In this document: piece after piece, positions 11,068 to 22,251 of the stretch | Numbering within the stretch: the first letter of the stretch is position 1 | Layout: every line of letters begins with the position of its first letter | NCBI RefSeq assembly: GCF_905171765.1 | Contig: NC_053390.1 | Coordinates: 141,626,968-141,690,967 of the forward strand | From: Bufo bufo | Lineage: Eukaryota > Chordata > Amphibia > Anura > Bufonidae | DNA length: 64,000 bases | Direction of reading: 5' to 3' | Program-made: the position numbers and the translations under genes | Notes under the pieces: model-generated | What the model saw: only the letters and a program-made list of their open reading frames with translations | Databases searched by the model: none | Told to the model about the DNA's origin: nothing

Positions 11068-11367
11068 TTAAGTGATTCAAAGGAAAGCACAATCTTCAAA
11101 TATTTTTCAGTTTATACTGTATAGTGAATGTTTTAATTTGTAAAGAAGAATACAAACACTGCTATTTTTTGAACAGACTAATATTCACTTTTCTTAAAAA
11201 ATTTTAGAGGAACAACACAAATTTTATATTTTTTCTTCATGTTTTGATTTGGAATAGAATGTGTAGTGTTCCCAATGCATTTGCATGTATGGAAATAGAA
11301 GCTATTAGAATAATTTTGAACTGTATTCACTTTTTTAAACACACTGCTATTATTTTGAACACAACTG

Positions 11368-12460
11368 TGCTTTTGGTTATTTAGCGTAGTATTGCATATC
11401 AAAACTCCTTATCATTTGCTTTTAGAATATTGAAAAATGAGAACATTTCCTTCCATGGAAGCATCTGTATAGGCCAAAGTAATGTCAAATTTGAATGTAA
11501 GTGAAAAACTACTTTATAACACAGCTTAAACAATAGTGAAAGCAGCTTGAGAATTTTTACACAAACTACCACAGAAAAATAAACTAATAGCTCATATCTA
11601 TGGTAGATGGTTGGTAGCAGTTCAGTCTGTTATTGGCAATAAGCTGATAAGATACTGAGAAGAACAATAAACTTTATTGGCCATCAAACGTTATTGTTAG
11701 TGCTCCTATTTTATTACTGTACTTCTAACAACTTTCAATTTGTCCAGATGGTGAGTGTATCCAGACAAATATTAATAGACGACAGGTCTTTTTTGACAGG
11801 TACAGAAATAGACATTTCTCCATTGACATATTTTCACACAACTGTTGTCCAAGAGGCTTCAGAACATTCCTTTTTTTTTTTTTTAAAGGATTACTTATGG
11901 ACCCCATTCATACATGAATTTTTTATTTATTTTTTTCTCTACCACTAAACGCCAGTAAAAACAGATGCATTTTTCTTATGGCAGTTTTTTAGTGACTTTT
12001 TCCATAACACATGAATTGTGTTTTTTCCCTGAAAAGGATGGAAAAATGCATGAAAAAATAAATAAAAGTCACAAAGTTTGGCGCATACCACACTTGTGCA
12101 ATTTTGCATTTTGGGTGCTGGGAAGTGTAGGGTCGGCTCAGCTAGCTTGTCACATTTGTTATAACTTACACCTGGAAACAGGCATAGATTATAGTGGAAA
12201 TCTTCATCAGCTTCTTTTGCTGGTGTACATTTCTGGTCTGGCACACAGACCTGCACAGATGCACCACAATAATTCATTAATTACAAGAAGACTCAACTTG
12301 AGAGCAGTTTATAAGGTGTTTAAATGCCAGGTCAGATTTATTTGTTGACTCACTGAGGGCAGCATAAAGTGGTGGAGAACACACTGGTTTCAGTGGTCAG
12401 TCACTCAAGTGCTAACATTAAGTGGTTGTTGGGAATCTGCCATATTTATTGCAGCCCAAG
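11368..12460. other. A+T-rich stretch without a recognised gene
   Basis: I see no coding frame with recognisable homology and no terminal repeats. A poly(T)/poly(A) run lies near 11871-11885. The open frames around 11945-12348 on both strands lack domains and look like chance frames. Confidence 0.6.
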
Positions 12461-12670
12461 CCTGGAAAAGAGTCAAGGGCTGCTTGAGAAGAGTCACAGT
12501 TATTTATGAACTCCTGCACTCTCAACCTGCCTGATGATAATTGTCAGGGTGCTACTACAGTAGGTCTTCTACCTAGGAGAAAACTGCCAATCATCAGTAG
12601 GTGGGGGGAGAGTGAAGGAGCTCATGAATAAATGTGACTCTTCTCAGGAAGTCCTTGACTCTTTTCCAGG
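12461..12670. repeat. Imperfect palindrome, about 210 bp
   Basis: CCTGGAAAAGAGTCAAGG at the left matches the complement of the right end, and the match continues inward through GAGAAGAGTCACA, a TATTTATGAACTCC-like stretch and CTGATGAT. The two arms differ at several positions, so this is an older foldback. No target duplication was identified. From 12671 to 13238 I see nothing else that I can support. Confidence 0.8.
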
Positions 12671-13241
12671 CCCAGACAGTGATAATAATAATAATGCAGG
12701 GTCTCCACAACCACATAACTTTAACTCATGAATGACATACCACTGAAATCAGTGGTTCTATCACAAATGACAGGTTTACTTTAATGTACATTAATTTTTA
12801 AACATTTTTCACCACTTTCACTGAGGTATAGGCAGCAGTACAGCTTGATGATGGCTGGGGTTTGAAGATGTCAAAACTCCATACTTCTATCTTGCATGTT
12901 CCCGCTCCCTTCTGTTTTGGATCCCATAAGACTATATTACTATAAATATACTCCTAACACAAGGAGCCACCCATTGGATATAGTATACATGTATATATGG
13001 AATTAAACACTGGAAAACTTACAATCCGGAATAGGAATGTTCCAGCGATGCTCGTGATTATATACACTAGCCATATACTCGGGGCAGCCTTGGGCACCCA
13101 AGGTTTCCCACTGTGATTTATTAGTTAGATTCAAACCCTGAATAGCTAATCCAAGCTAACATCATGTAAGTTACCTATGCTACCATGAGTAACCTCCATG
13201 TCCTGGTTGCTATATAATACATCGTACTATAAATTCACTTA

Positions 13242-13565
13242 AGCCTGTATTACGCCTGACAATTTTTCGGCAGATGATCGCTAACAAGCCGCCAATTGCC
13301 CAATGAAAGAGCAAACGCTCGTTCATCGGGCAATCCAAATCTTTTGACAGGTTAAAAAATCATTGGTGCAGGCGGCAGATTGTGGTGTCTAATCACAATC
13401 CGCTGCCGGCAAACAATGATACAGTATAGGGAAGAGCGATGGTATAACGATCACTCTTCCCTATTCTGAGGAGGAGATCCCCTCCACTAGCAAGTAGGCA
13501 ATTGCTGGGAGGGAACGCTTCCTTCCCGACAGTCTCCTGTTAAATTGGGCTGTCTAATACAGCCT
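13242..13565. mobile_element. TTA-flanked MITE (PIF/Harbinger-like)
   Basis: TTA at 13239-13241 and 13566-13568 flanks ends AGCCTGTATTACGCCTG and AGGCTGTATTAGACAGC (the latter on minus). Internal inverted sequence AGGGAAGAGCGATGGTAT / AACGATCACTCTTCCCT forms a hairpin near 13427-13465. A 3-bp TTA/TAA duplication is characteristic of PIF/Harbinger; the assignment is inference from that alone. No coding capacity. Confidence 0.75.
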
Positions 13566-14276
13566 TTACTCTCTGCCCCCTTATATTGCTCTTGTTCTTG
13601 TATGTTAATAAATTAGAACAATTTTGGGAATGCATATTTATCCTGGAATTGGAAACATTGTAGAAGACACTCATAGTGTCTAGTTCTCTGCCATTATATC
13701 AGCATAGTCATACGTAGCATATTCAGTCCTAGATGACCCACCCTGTTTCTCCGGAGGCTGCCTAGTAGAAGGCTATGTGATCTATACCTTTCTCTTTCTA
13801 GGGTCAAGTAGCTATAAATTAATGCTTAGGAACATTAAATATTCTGCCATATGCCATATTATAATAAAAATAAATTTTTGAGAAACTGATCCACTGCATC
13901 CATTGAATATTTGCTATTTTTCTGCCACAAATCAAATTCCTGGAATTCCTGGAAATGGGTCCTGCTTCAGAAGTTGTGGCAGCCAAAACATTTCCTGCGG
14001 CAGATCCTGCATTTTCTGCGGCAACTCCTGCTTGGGAAAATGTAGCATTACATGCTGGCCTTCTAATATACCTAAGGTCAACTATATAATGCATAGCACA
14101 AAGTTAGTCAGCACATCCTGTAAAATGAAGTGAATGCGCAGGTATATGTCACCATGGCTGAAAATACAAAGTGAAGCCAAACAGTGCAACAGTGGTCTGA
14201 AAATTTAGAATATATGAAGTAATGCTATATTAACTATATAAATGAATATGAAGTACTTAGCAAATAAAAATCATTT

Positions 14277-14311
14277 GTGCCCACCAGTAACGTCACGTTA
14301 CTGGTGGGCAC
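14277..14311. repeat. Perfect 35-bp hairpin
   Basis: GTGCCCACCAGTAACGT and its exact complement are separated by one base. It sits beside the segment that recurs inverted beyond hAT-B. Confidence 0.9.
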
Positions 14312-14461
14312 ATCTTTTAGATGCGACCCTACTCTATAATGACTCCTCTCCTTGTGCCAATAGGTGTCAAATGGATTGCAAACTTCAGCTATTCATTGAC
14401 AACAGCCTGTGGGAAAGCTGGGTATATTAGGAGTGCAAGACCGAAATGTAGGCAGCCATAT
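14312..14461. repeat. Left member of an inverted dispersed repeat flanking hAT-B
   Basis: CTTTTAGATGCGACCCTACT, ACTCCTCTCCTTGTGCCAA and AATGTAGGCAGCC occur here in order and again in reverse complement at 19012-19180. The repeat family is not one I can name. Confidence 0.75.
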
Positions 14462-15449
14462 CTCAAAATGCATACTGAAAAAAAAAAAAAAATTCCTGTA
14501 AAATGAAATAAATGTGGAAGTGCGTTTCGCCATGTCTGAAAATACAAAATAAAGCGGTTACCTTGCCATGGTAGATGGGCATAAAATTTTCTTTTTACTT
14601 CTAGCAATGGTGACACGAATCTGTGCATTTATTTCATTTTACAGGATGTGCTGACTAACTTTGTCCTTTGTTTTTGCAGTATGCATTTAAAGGGGTGGCT
14701 GCAGGGGCGGACTGAGAACCCTCAGGGCCCCCGGGCAAAATAAATCAAGGGCCCCCTTCCAGGCCCCACCCATGTTCCACCTTCAGCCACGCCCATGCCC
14801 CACCTCCAGTCATGCCCCTATCCCGCCTCCAGCCACGCACTACACTGGTTTCCTATTGGGAGATCTAATGCGTGCATGTCATTTGGCAAGCATTAGCACC
14901 TGCTCGTTGTGGGACGTCGGAGGGTGCGAAGCATCAACCCAGTGCTGAGGGATATTGGTGCAGGGATCAGTTAAATAAATAAAGGGTCTTTATTTAACAG
15001 GGAGGGGGGTACGAGGCAGAGGCAATGATCGTGGGCCATCGAGGGCGGCCTTTCTGGCAGAGGCTATCTCAGTGTCCTTTAGAGAGTGTGTTAGAAAGAA
15101 TCCCCTCCAGGCCCCATTACAATGGAGTCAGTCTAATAGACTTGGATGGGGGTATTTCTAACAGAGGCCATCTCAGTGTCCATTAGAAAGAATCCCCTCC
15201 AGCCCCCATTAGAGACTACAACGGAGGAGACTCTTTCTAATGGGCCATCAAGGGCGGCCTTTCTGGCAGAGGACATCTCAGAGAGTGTTTTAGAAAGAGT
15301 CCTCCCCAGGTCACATTAGAGACTACAATGGCGTCTAATGGGTCCTGGAGGGGGGTCTATCCAACACTATGGTTCCTATTCACAATATAACAACACAACA
15401 TAGCTCACTGCTACCTAGGCCAAGTTGGCTTCTACCTTAATTACGGTTG

Positions 15450-15640
15450 GTGGATGGCAGGCTGTGGCTTCCTGATTGGTAGGCTCTGGGCTTGCTGGCT
15501 GTGGGCTCGCTGGTTGGCAGGCTGTGGGCTTGCTGGCTGGAGACCTGTGGCTGGCTGGCTCTGGGCCTGGCTGGCTCTGACTGGGTCTGAGGCCTGGCTG
15601 GCTCTGGAGCTGACTGGCTCTGGGGCTGGGGCTGGCTATA
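15450..15640. repeat. Degenerate simple repeat (CTGGCTSTGG-like)
   Basis: GCTGGCTCTGGG, GGCTTGCTGGCT and related words recur. The open frames on both strands here are low-complexity (W/L/G-rich or Q/P/S-rich) and are not called. Confidence 0.85.
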
Positions 15641-15756
15641 ATTAAAAATATAAATACCTAAATAACAATAAAATATAAACATCATGGGTATCACCCCGAC
15701 TGAAAATGCCCATACTATTAAAATAGAACAAAAAAAATGGAACTTGGTCTAGGGTC

Positions 15757-15960
15757 TTCACTCACAGAGGTCAGCAGGGAGACCATGACCGGTCTGTGGG
15801 CTATATAGCCCCATCTACAGCAAGTCATGATGCCTTGTGTGTTCTTAGGTGGCCGTGGCCTAAGAAGAACACATCACAAGGCAATAAGACATCATGACTT
15901 GCTGTATGGGGCTGTATAGCCCACAGACCAGTCATGGTCTCCCTACTGACCTCTGTCCCC
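15757..15960. repeat. Palindrome within hAT-B, about 200 bp
   Basis: ACAGAGGTCAGCAGGGAGAC matches the complement of GTCTCCCTACTGACCTCTGT, and pairing continues through GTCTGTGGGCTATATAGCCC and CAAGTCATGATG to a loop near 15850-15865. Arms are about 85-90 bp with few mismatches. No coding content. Confidence 0.88.
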
Positions 15961-16202
15961 AGCAAAAAGCCCCTCCAATGACCTAAGTTGGCCCATAACC
16001 AACATTAACTTTGTTTTTCTTTTAAGCAATTTACGCTGCCTGCCTGCAGTAGCTTGTGCCAGAATGGAACTTGGTCTAGTGGGTCTTCACTAGTCACCAG
16101 GTCCATACACATCAATCAGCCATGGCACACCATTCACCCCCCCCGGCCGACCCTTCCTGGCGGCCTGGCCCCATTCCCATGTCACATACAGTGACATACT
16201 CA

Positions 16203-16700
16203 GGCTACTTTCACACTAGCGTTCGGAGCGGGTCCGTCTGATGTTTCATCAGACGGATCCGCTCCTATAATGCAGACGTTTGCATCCGTTCAGAACGGAT
16301 CCGTCTGCAGTATAACTTAGAAAAATTTCTAAGTCTGAAAGTAGCCTGAGCGGATCCGTTCAGACTTTACATTGAAAGTCAATGGGGAACGGATCCGCTT
16401 GAAGATTGAGCCATATTGTGTCATCCTCAAGCGGATCCGTCCCCATTGACTTCCATTATAAGTCTGGACGGATCCGCTCGCCTCCGCACGGCCAGGCGGA
16501 CACCCGAAAGCTGCAAGCAGCGTTCAGGTGTCCGCTCACTGAGCGGAGCGGGGGCTGAACGCGGCCAGACTGATGCATTCTGAGCGGATCCGCGTCCACT
16601 CAGAATGCATTAGGGCAGTACGGATCCGTTCGGGGCCGCTTGTGAGACCCTTCAAACGGAGCTCACGAGCGGACACCCGAACGCAGGTGTGAAAGTAGCC
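16203..16700. mobile_element. Complete CTTTCACAC-type MITE inside hAT-B
   Basis: Ends GGCTACTTTCACACTAGCGT and (minus) GGCTACTTTCACACCTGCGT. The left flank is TCA and the right flank TTA, consistent with a slightly mutated 3-bp TTA duplication (PIF/Harbinger-like, inference). The interior has many GGATCCG words and a dense set of small inverted repeats such as CGGATCCGT/ACGGATCCG. Confidence 0.82.
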
Positions 16701-17439
16701 TTAGAGTACAGATATTTACATTGTCCCCCCGGCCCTCCCTCCAGGCTCCATCATGTCAGTGTCATGGTCACACAAACTAGCGCCAGAGCAGAGGCGCTCA
16801 GGATTAGCAATAGCACGGCATCACCCCCCCCATAAAAAAATTTAAACACATCATTGATGCTGTGCAGTGCTAATCCTGAGCGCCTATTAATTTTAAATCA
16901 TTAAAATGATCATATTAATTATTATAAAATAACATTTAAAAATTCTATTGGGACCTACCCTAAGTAACAAGTCCTGACCAAGTCTGCCGAGTGCTGTTGT
17001 CTCCTGAGCTGCTGCTGGCTGCCGTCTCTGCCAGAGTGCCAGTGACAGTGTGCGTCTGTCACCTGTCAGATGGTCTAACTCTGCTGAATTTATATGACTG
17101 ACTACTGAATGGATCAGGTCTGATTCTGATCTAATCTGATAATTCTCACACAGCCAGCAGCCACGGCCCGGGGCCGCCAGGGCCGGCCTTAGGTGTCCAG
17201 GCGCCCTGTGCGAGCTAACCTTGTGGCGCCCCCCCCCCCAAAAAAACAAACAAACACTGCTTGTTGCTGGCATCATGGCATAGGCTGGCTGACTATCCAA
17301 CCAAGTAGTTACCAGCCCGCACACCCCAAAGGCCGGTGTAATGTCATACTTCCCTACTTCGTGAGATTTCCCTACCCTCGTCACTTCCAGTCGCACCGGA
17401 CATGACGTGAGGAGGTGTGCAGCGCCGCACAGGCGCAAA

Positions 17440-17705
17440 ATGACAGGTTAGGGAAGTTTCACAGCAGAGTGCGCATGCGCCAGGAGTCTCGCCGGCGGTT
17501 AGGGTAGGGAAAAACTATGGGCCAGTGCGCAGGCGCAGTGATCGGATGGATGTTCTCAGCTGAACACCGGCCGACACTGCGCATGCACCGGGAGCCTCAC
17601 CAGCGGTTAGGGAAGGGAAAAATTACGTACGGGCCAGTGCTTTTTCCCTACCCTAACCGCCGGCGAGGCTCCCAGCGCATGCGCAATCTGCTGTGAAATT
17701 TTCCT
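17440..17705. repeat. G+C-rich inverted repeats with GCGCATGCGC cores
   Basis: The sequence around GTGCGCATGCGCCAGGAGTC and GGCGGTTAGGGTAGGGAAAA recurs in direct orientation near 17580-17620 and inverted at 17640-17700. It lies next to the minisatellite and forms part of the mirrored structure of hAT-B. Confidence 0.78.
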
Positions 17706-17717
17706 AACCCATCGTTG

Positions 17718-18155
17718 TGCGCAGTGCGCCCCCCCAATATAATAAACATTGGTGGCACAGTGCGCCCCCCCAACACCCCAGTATAATAAACATTGGTGGC
17801 ACAGTGCGCCCCCCCAACACCCCAGTATAATAAACATTGGTGGCGCAGTGTGCCCCCCCTCAATATAATAAACATTGGTGGCGCAGTGCGCTCCCCCCTC
17901 AATATAATAAACATTCGTGGCGCAGTGTGCCCCCCCTCAATATAATAAACATTGGTGGCGCAGTGCGCCCCCCCCTCAATATAATAAACATTGGTGGCGC
18001 AGTGCGCCCCCCCTCAATATAATAAACATTGGTGGCGCAGTGCGCCCCCCCCTCAATATAATAAACATTGGTGGCGCAGTGCGCCCCCCCAATATAATAA
18101 ACATTGGTGGCGCAGTGCGCCCCCCCTCAATATAAAAAACATTGGTGGCGCAGTG
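17718..18155. repeat. Minisatellite, about 38-43 bp unit, in hAT-B
   Basis: About ten units of AATATAATAAACATTGGTGG plus CGCAGTGCGCC and a variable C-run; the first copies have CACAGTGCGCC and an ACACCCCAGT insert. Frames across it are unit-repeat artefacts. Two to three inverted units occur at 18419-18535 beyond the hairpin. Confidence 0.95.
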
Positions 18156-18182
18156 GGCAGTGCCAATGAGGGTTAAAAAATA

Positions 18183-18412
18183 AAAAAATAATTAACTCAC
18201 CTCCTCCAATTGATCGTCTTCTGTTCTTTCTTTATGACCTGTCAAAGGACCTGTGGTGACATCACTGTGCTCATCACATGGTACATCACATGATCCATCA
18301 CCATGGTAATGGGTCATGTGATGAGCTCAGTGACGTCACCACAGGTCCTGAAGAAAGACCGGCAGCTATGCGATCAACTGGAGGAGGTGAGTTAATTTTT
18401 TTAAATTATTTT
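18183..18412. repeat. Hairpin cassette H (copy 1) with GGACCTGTGGTGAC core
   Basis: TTAACTCACCTCCTCCAATT at the left is mirrored at the right end. The inner arms carry AGGACCTGTGGTGACATCAC and CATCACATGATCCATCACC with complements, around a centre near CCATGGTAATGG. The same cassette, with matching ends and core, occurs at 36184-36443 inside an element with different termini. Confidence 0.9.
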
Positions 18413-18418
18413 TTAACC

Positions 18419-18535
18419 CTCATTGGCACTTCCCACTGTGCCACCAACGTTTCTTATACTAGGGGGGGGGGGGGGGGGGCGCACTGAGCCACCAATTATG
18501 ATTCTTATACTGGGGTGTTTGGGGGGGGGGGGCCC
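18419..18535. repeat. Inverted copies of the hAT-B minisatellite with G-runs
   Basis: CACTGTGCCACCAACGTTTC and GCACTGAGCCACCAATTATG are reverse complements of the unit at 17718-18155, separated by G-runs of about twelve to eighteen. The minisatellite therefore flanks the hairpin on both sides in mirror orientation. Confidence 0.88.
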
Positions 18536-18540
18536 GCCAT

Positions 18541-18637
18541 TTAATTGAATCAGAATTATCAGATTAGATCAGATGATTCATTAAGTCACTGACTTAATGA
18601 ATCATCTGATCTAATCTGATAATTCTGATTCAATTAA
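18541..18637. repeat. Perfect 97-bp palindrome, 48-bp arms, 1-bp spacer
   Basis: Left arm TTAATTGAATCAGAATTATC... through CATTAAGTCA, one C, then the exact complement. I see no mismatch. Part of the arm (GATCTAATCTGATAATTCT) also occurs at about 17130. Confidence 0.95.
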
Positions 18638-19011
18638 TTCGGGCGCGGGCCGCGGCTGCTGGCTGTGTGTGTCTAGTCACGCCCCCTGTGCAGAGGCAGC
18701 CTGAGCGGCGCGCTGAGCGCCAATGAATGAATCTCAGACAGACTCTGCCTCAGACGCACACGCAGGCTGGGGGGGGCGGGCGGAAGGTAGCCCTGACTGT
18801 TGTCCTGACTAAGTGACGTGACGTCTACGATGAGCGCCGGAGGGTGGCGGGTTCAAGTAGGTGACAGTGACAGGTCATCACAGGTCACACTCACAGGTGA
18901 AAAAAAAAAAAAAGGCATTTCTTTTTTTGCGGCCGGCGGCCGCGGGCCCCCTTCCCTGCCGGGCCCTCGGACCACGTCCGAAGTGCCCGACCGCTCAGTC
19001 CGCCCCTGGGT

Positions 19012-19180
19012 GGCTGCCTACATTTTAGTTGTATACTCCTGATAAACCTATCTTTCCCACAAGCTGTTTTAATTGGTGCAGTATATAGCTCTAGCCTGCT
19101 CTTCCTTCATTCATTGGAGGCTTGTTGGCACAAGGAGAGGAGTTACTATAGAGTAGGGTCCCATCTAAAAGAGGTCACCT
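19012..19180. repeat. Right member of the inverted dispersed repeat flanking hAT-B
   Basis: Reverse complement of blocks in 14312-14461 (GGCTGCCTACATTTTAG, TTGGCACAAGGAGAGGAGTTACTATAG split by small differences, AGTAGGGTCCCATCTAAAAG). hAT-B landed inside this copy: its GGTGGCTG duplication joins the repeat on both sides. Confidence 0.75.
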
Positions 19181-20162
19181 TGCTGTGTTCGATAGGTGCA
19201 AAAGATTTTGATCAAAACATATTTCCTAAGTACCTGATAATCATTTATATATTAAACATAGTATTAGTTCATATATTCAATGTTTGCAGAGTGCTATTGC
19301 TTTGTGTTCTGGCTAATAGAGGCTGGTTCAGAGCCGCCAGGTGATGTCTGTATGCACTAATAGAGCATATGGAATAGGGTTGTTTGATGAGACAACCAGA
19401 CCCTTTAATTCAATATATGTGTACATTAATTTTTGCAAACTAACTTAACAAATTATGGCGATTAATCATCAGAACAGGTACTATTCTAAACAAAGCTTTA
19501 AATAAATCTTGCAAAAACACCTTACATTTCTGAGCAATGAGAAGCAAACAATGCAGCCAAATCATCCTTATCTGATATTTCAGTATTTCTGTCAATTATT
19601 CATCCTGACAATATGTTAAAACCTTAGTGTTGGATTGGCCTTAGGCAGCGTCTATTATTTATCAGCCTGATATTGTTTTACTTTTTAATGATAAAATGGA
19701 ATGCTAACCACTTCCTTTCATTGTCATTTTATAAAAAGGATAAAAGCAGTAATGCAATTTATTAGCAGCATGTGTATCTAAGCACTTCAAAGAAGTCTTC
19801 TATGTATGAGGTGTATGATCTAAGCAATGGTAATTTCAGGTTTCTCTAAGAGAATGTTTAATCTGTTTTAGGGAGGCTTTCGCTGCATTATTGTACTGTT
19901 TTTACTGTGAACTTTTAGGCTTTTTGTGATTACTAATATATATAATATGACTTTTTCTACATATCCTGAATACCATATAGAGTGAATCTACTAACTGTGA
20001 CTATCATGTGTACATGTCCTTTTCCATTTGCACCATGTACACAGCAGGATCCAAGGGTTACTAAAATGCAAACTGCATATACTGTATGTATTAAATGACA
20101 CATTTAATATGGAAATCTTTGCAATCATTTCATAATTGCATGGTATTTATTTTATGAGGAAA
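19181..20162. other. About 1 kb of apparently ordinary A+T-rich DNA
   Basis: No coding frame with homology, no terminal repeats and no tandem structure found. It is a candidate for non-repetitive host sequence. Confidence 0.5.
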
Positions 20163-20333
20163 GTGTATGGCCACACAGTCAGGTTTCTGGATGAACTTTT
20201 GGATATTTAGGAGTGGATATTAAAAAGAGAGAAAGTATAAAAGACATATATGATGTCTCCTCTTATTTGAATTCACTCTAGGTTTTGTCTTTAAAAACTG
20301 CATCAGGAAACCTGACTTTGTGGCCGTACCCTG
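20163..20333. mobile_element. Short MITE with GGCCACA...CAGGTTTC ends
   Basis: GTATGGCCACACAGTCAGGT at the left and, on minus, GTACGGCCACAAAGTCAGGT at the right form inverted ends of about 25 bp. Length about 170 bp. I could not define a target duplication, so no superfamily is assigned. Confidence 0.65.
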
Positions 20334-20339
20334 AAACAT

Positions 20340-21162
20340 ATTCGCCCTCCGTTTTTTAAACTATAAAAGTTTTAAGTTTTAAGTGAAAAGAAAGCTCCCT
20401 TTCCAATAATCACGCTATGTACAATAAAAAAATAAAAAAATTAGGTATTACTGCGTCCATGACGACTGGCTGTATAAAAATATCTCATGTTCTACCCTGT
20501 CAGGTGAATGCTGTAAAAAAAAAAGCTTTTGTGTAAGATTGCAAAAAAGAAAAAAAATAGACATATTAGGTATTGCCGCAAAAATAACACATCATCTACC
20601 TTGTCAGATGAATGCCATAAAAAAACAAAAAAACTGCGTCCAAACAGTAATTTTTTGTCACCATGCGTTATAAAAAAAAGTGATAGTGAGCGACCAATGA
20701 AAAAATCAACTCATCCCACAAAAAATGAGCCCCCCCCCCACAAGATGATAGGCAAAAAAATAAAAAAATGGTTCTCAGAAAAGGCGACACAAAAACTGGA
20801 TTAAAAAAAAAAAACTTTGTGTAAAAGTGGCAAAACATAAAAAAAAACTATGTGAAATTGGTATCTAATTGTACTGACCAGCAGAATAAAGATAACGTGT
20901 AATTTTTCCTGCACGGTATTTAACACAATAACAAAACCTAAAAAGTAATGGCAAAGTTGCCTCCTTTTCTTTGTCCTGCTTTCCAAAAAGCTGTGGGGTT
21001 AAAGTGATCAGTACAGAATTTATTGTAATTTCCACTTTTTGGGGGTTTCTACTGTAGGGGTACTTTAGTTTCTCTTCAAATTTGACATGGCACCCAAAAA
21101 CCATTCCAGAAAAATCTGCCTTCAAAAAACCATATGGTGCTCTTTCACTTCTTACCTAAGAA
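20340..21162 (-). repeat. Distal part of X copy 1 with A/T-rich tandem structure
   Basis: Repeats of a block containing ATTAGGTATT(A/G)C(T/C)GC and TGTCAG(G/A)TGAATGC, with runs of A, recur with roughly 100-150 bp spacing. The same block repeats in X copy 2 at 38260-39000 in opposite orientation. The frame at 20529-20804 is lysine-rich low complexity. Confidence 0.7.
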
Positions 21163-22100
21163 GGCTACTTTCACACTGGCGTTTTGGCTTTCCATTTGTG
21201 AGATCCTTCATGGGCTCTCACAAGCAATCCAAAACGGATCAGTTTTGCCCTTAATGCATTCTGAATGAAAGAGGATCCGCTCAGAATACATCAGTTTGCC
21301 TCTGATCAGTCTCCATTTCGCTCTGGAGGCGGACACCAAAACGCTGCCTGCAGCGTTTTGCTGTCCGCTTGACGAAACTGAGCCAAACGGATCTGTCCTG
21401 GCACACAATGTAAGTCAATGGGGACGGATCCGTTTTCTCTGGCACAATATAAAACGGATCTGTCTCCCATTGACTTTCAATAGAGTTCATGACGGATCCG
21501 TCTTGGCTATGTTACAGATAATACAAACGGATCCGTTCATGACGGATGCATGCGGTTGTATTATTGTAACGGATCCGTTTTTGCAGATCCATGACTGATC
21601 CGTCCAAAACGCGAGTGTGAAAGTAAGGCTACTTTCACACTAGCGTTTTGGCTTTCCGTTTGTGAGATCCATTCAGGGCTCTCACAAGCGGTCCAAAATG
21701 GATTAGTCTTGCCCTAATGCATTCTGAATGGATAAGGATCCGCTCAGAATACCTCAGTTTGCCTCCGTTCCATCTGCATTCCGCTTTGGAGCGGACACCA
21801 ACACGCTGCTTGCAGCATTTTGGTGTCCGTCTGACGAAACTGAGCCAAACGGATCCGTTCTGACACACAATGTAAGTCAATGGGGACGAATCCGTTTTAT
21901 ATAACACAATCTGGCACAATAGAAAACGGATCCGTCCTCCATTGACTTTCAATGGTGTTCAAGACGGATCCGTCTTGGCTATGGTAAAGATAATACAAAC
22001 TGATTTGTTCTGAACGGATGCAGATGTTTATATTATCTGAACGGATCCGTCTGTGCAGATCCATGACAGATCCGCACCAAACGCGAGTGTGAAAGTAGCC
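21163..22100. mobile_element. Tandem pair of CTTTCACAC-type MITEs inside X copy 1
   Basis: First copy 21163-21625 starts GGCTACTTTCACACTGGCG and loses its last bases; the second copy starts at 21627 (GGCTACTTTCACACTAGCG) and ends GTGTGAAAGTAGCC at 22100. The outer flanks are GAA and TAA, close to a TAA duplication. The two copies are similar throughout (GACGGATCCG words, CGCTGC..GCAGCG hairpin). The junction suggests insertion beside, or recombination with, an existing copy. Confidence 0.85.
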
Positions 22101-22251
22101 TAATAAATATTGAGGTTTGTTTTGGTGTTAACCTTTGCTGCTTTACTAAAAGAAATGGATTAAAATGTAAAATCTGCAAAAAACAAGTGAAATTTTGCCT
22201 CATTTTAAATACAAGTGACTTCAAAACTGAATTGATACTTATAAAAGTAGG

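Larger units (their letters stand above)
2748..11367 (+). mobile_element. Tc1-A: Tc1/mariner transposon, split by gypsy-1
   Basis: The left terminus (2748, TTGTTGTGTTCAAAATAATA) matches the inverted right terminus ending at 11367, with TA before the left end and a TG (mutated TA) after the right end. The element is interrupted after 2951 by gypsy-1 and resumes at 9949. Without the insertion it is about 1.6 kb, normal for Tc1. Its transposase lies at 10024-11067. Confidence 0.93.
14099..14665. repeat. Inverted repeat pair around an older repeat segment
   Basis: AAAGTTAGTCAGCACATCCT at 14100 is mirrored at about 14645-14665, and TCCTGTAAAATGAA also recurs in direct orientation near 14497. Between them is the small hairpin at 14277. 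It looks like a foldback repeat with internal duplication; no target duplication was found and no gene is visible. Confidence 0.6.
14702..19008. mobile_element. hAT-B: non-autonomous hAT element, 4.3 kb
   Basis: Ends CAGGGGCGGACTGAG (15 bp, perfect inverted copies) are flanked by the exact 8-bp duplication GGTGGCTG (14694-14701 and 19009-19016). The CAGGG start and 8-bp duplication are diagnostic of hAT transposons. It encodes no transposase. The interior is a mosaic: a degenerate tandem segment (about 15040-15350), a CTGGCTCTGG simple repeat (about 15450-15640), three palindromes, a complete CTTTCACAC-type MITE, and a minisatellite present in both orientations around a hairpin. The subterminal sequence is rich in GGGCCC. 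Confidence 0.96.

Noticed and set aside
11945..12348. Overlapping frames of 110 and 127 codons on opposite strands
   Set aside because: No homology or domain recognised; likely chance frames.
15437..15694. Gln/Pro/Ser-rich peptide frame
   Set aside because: Derived from the CTGGCTCTGG simple repeat.
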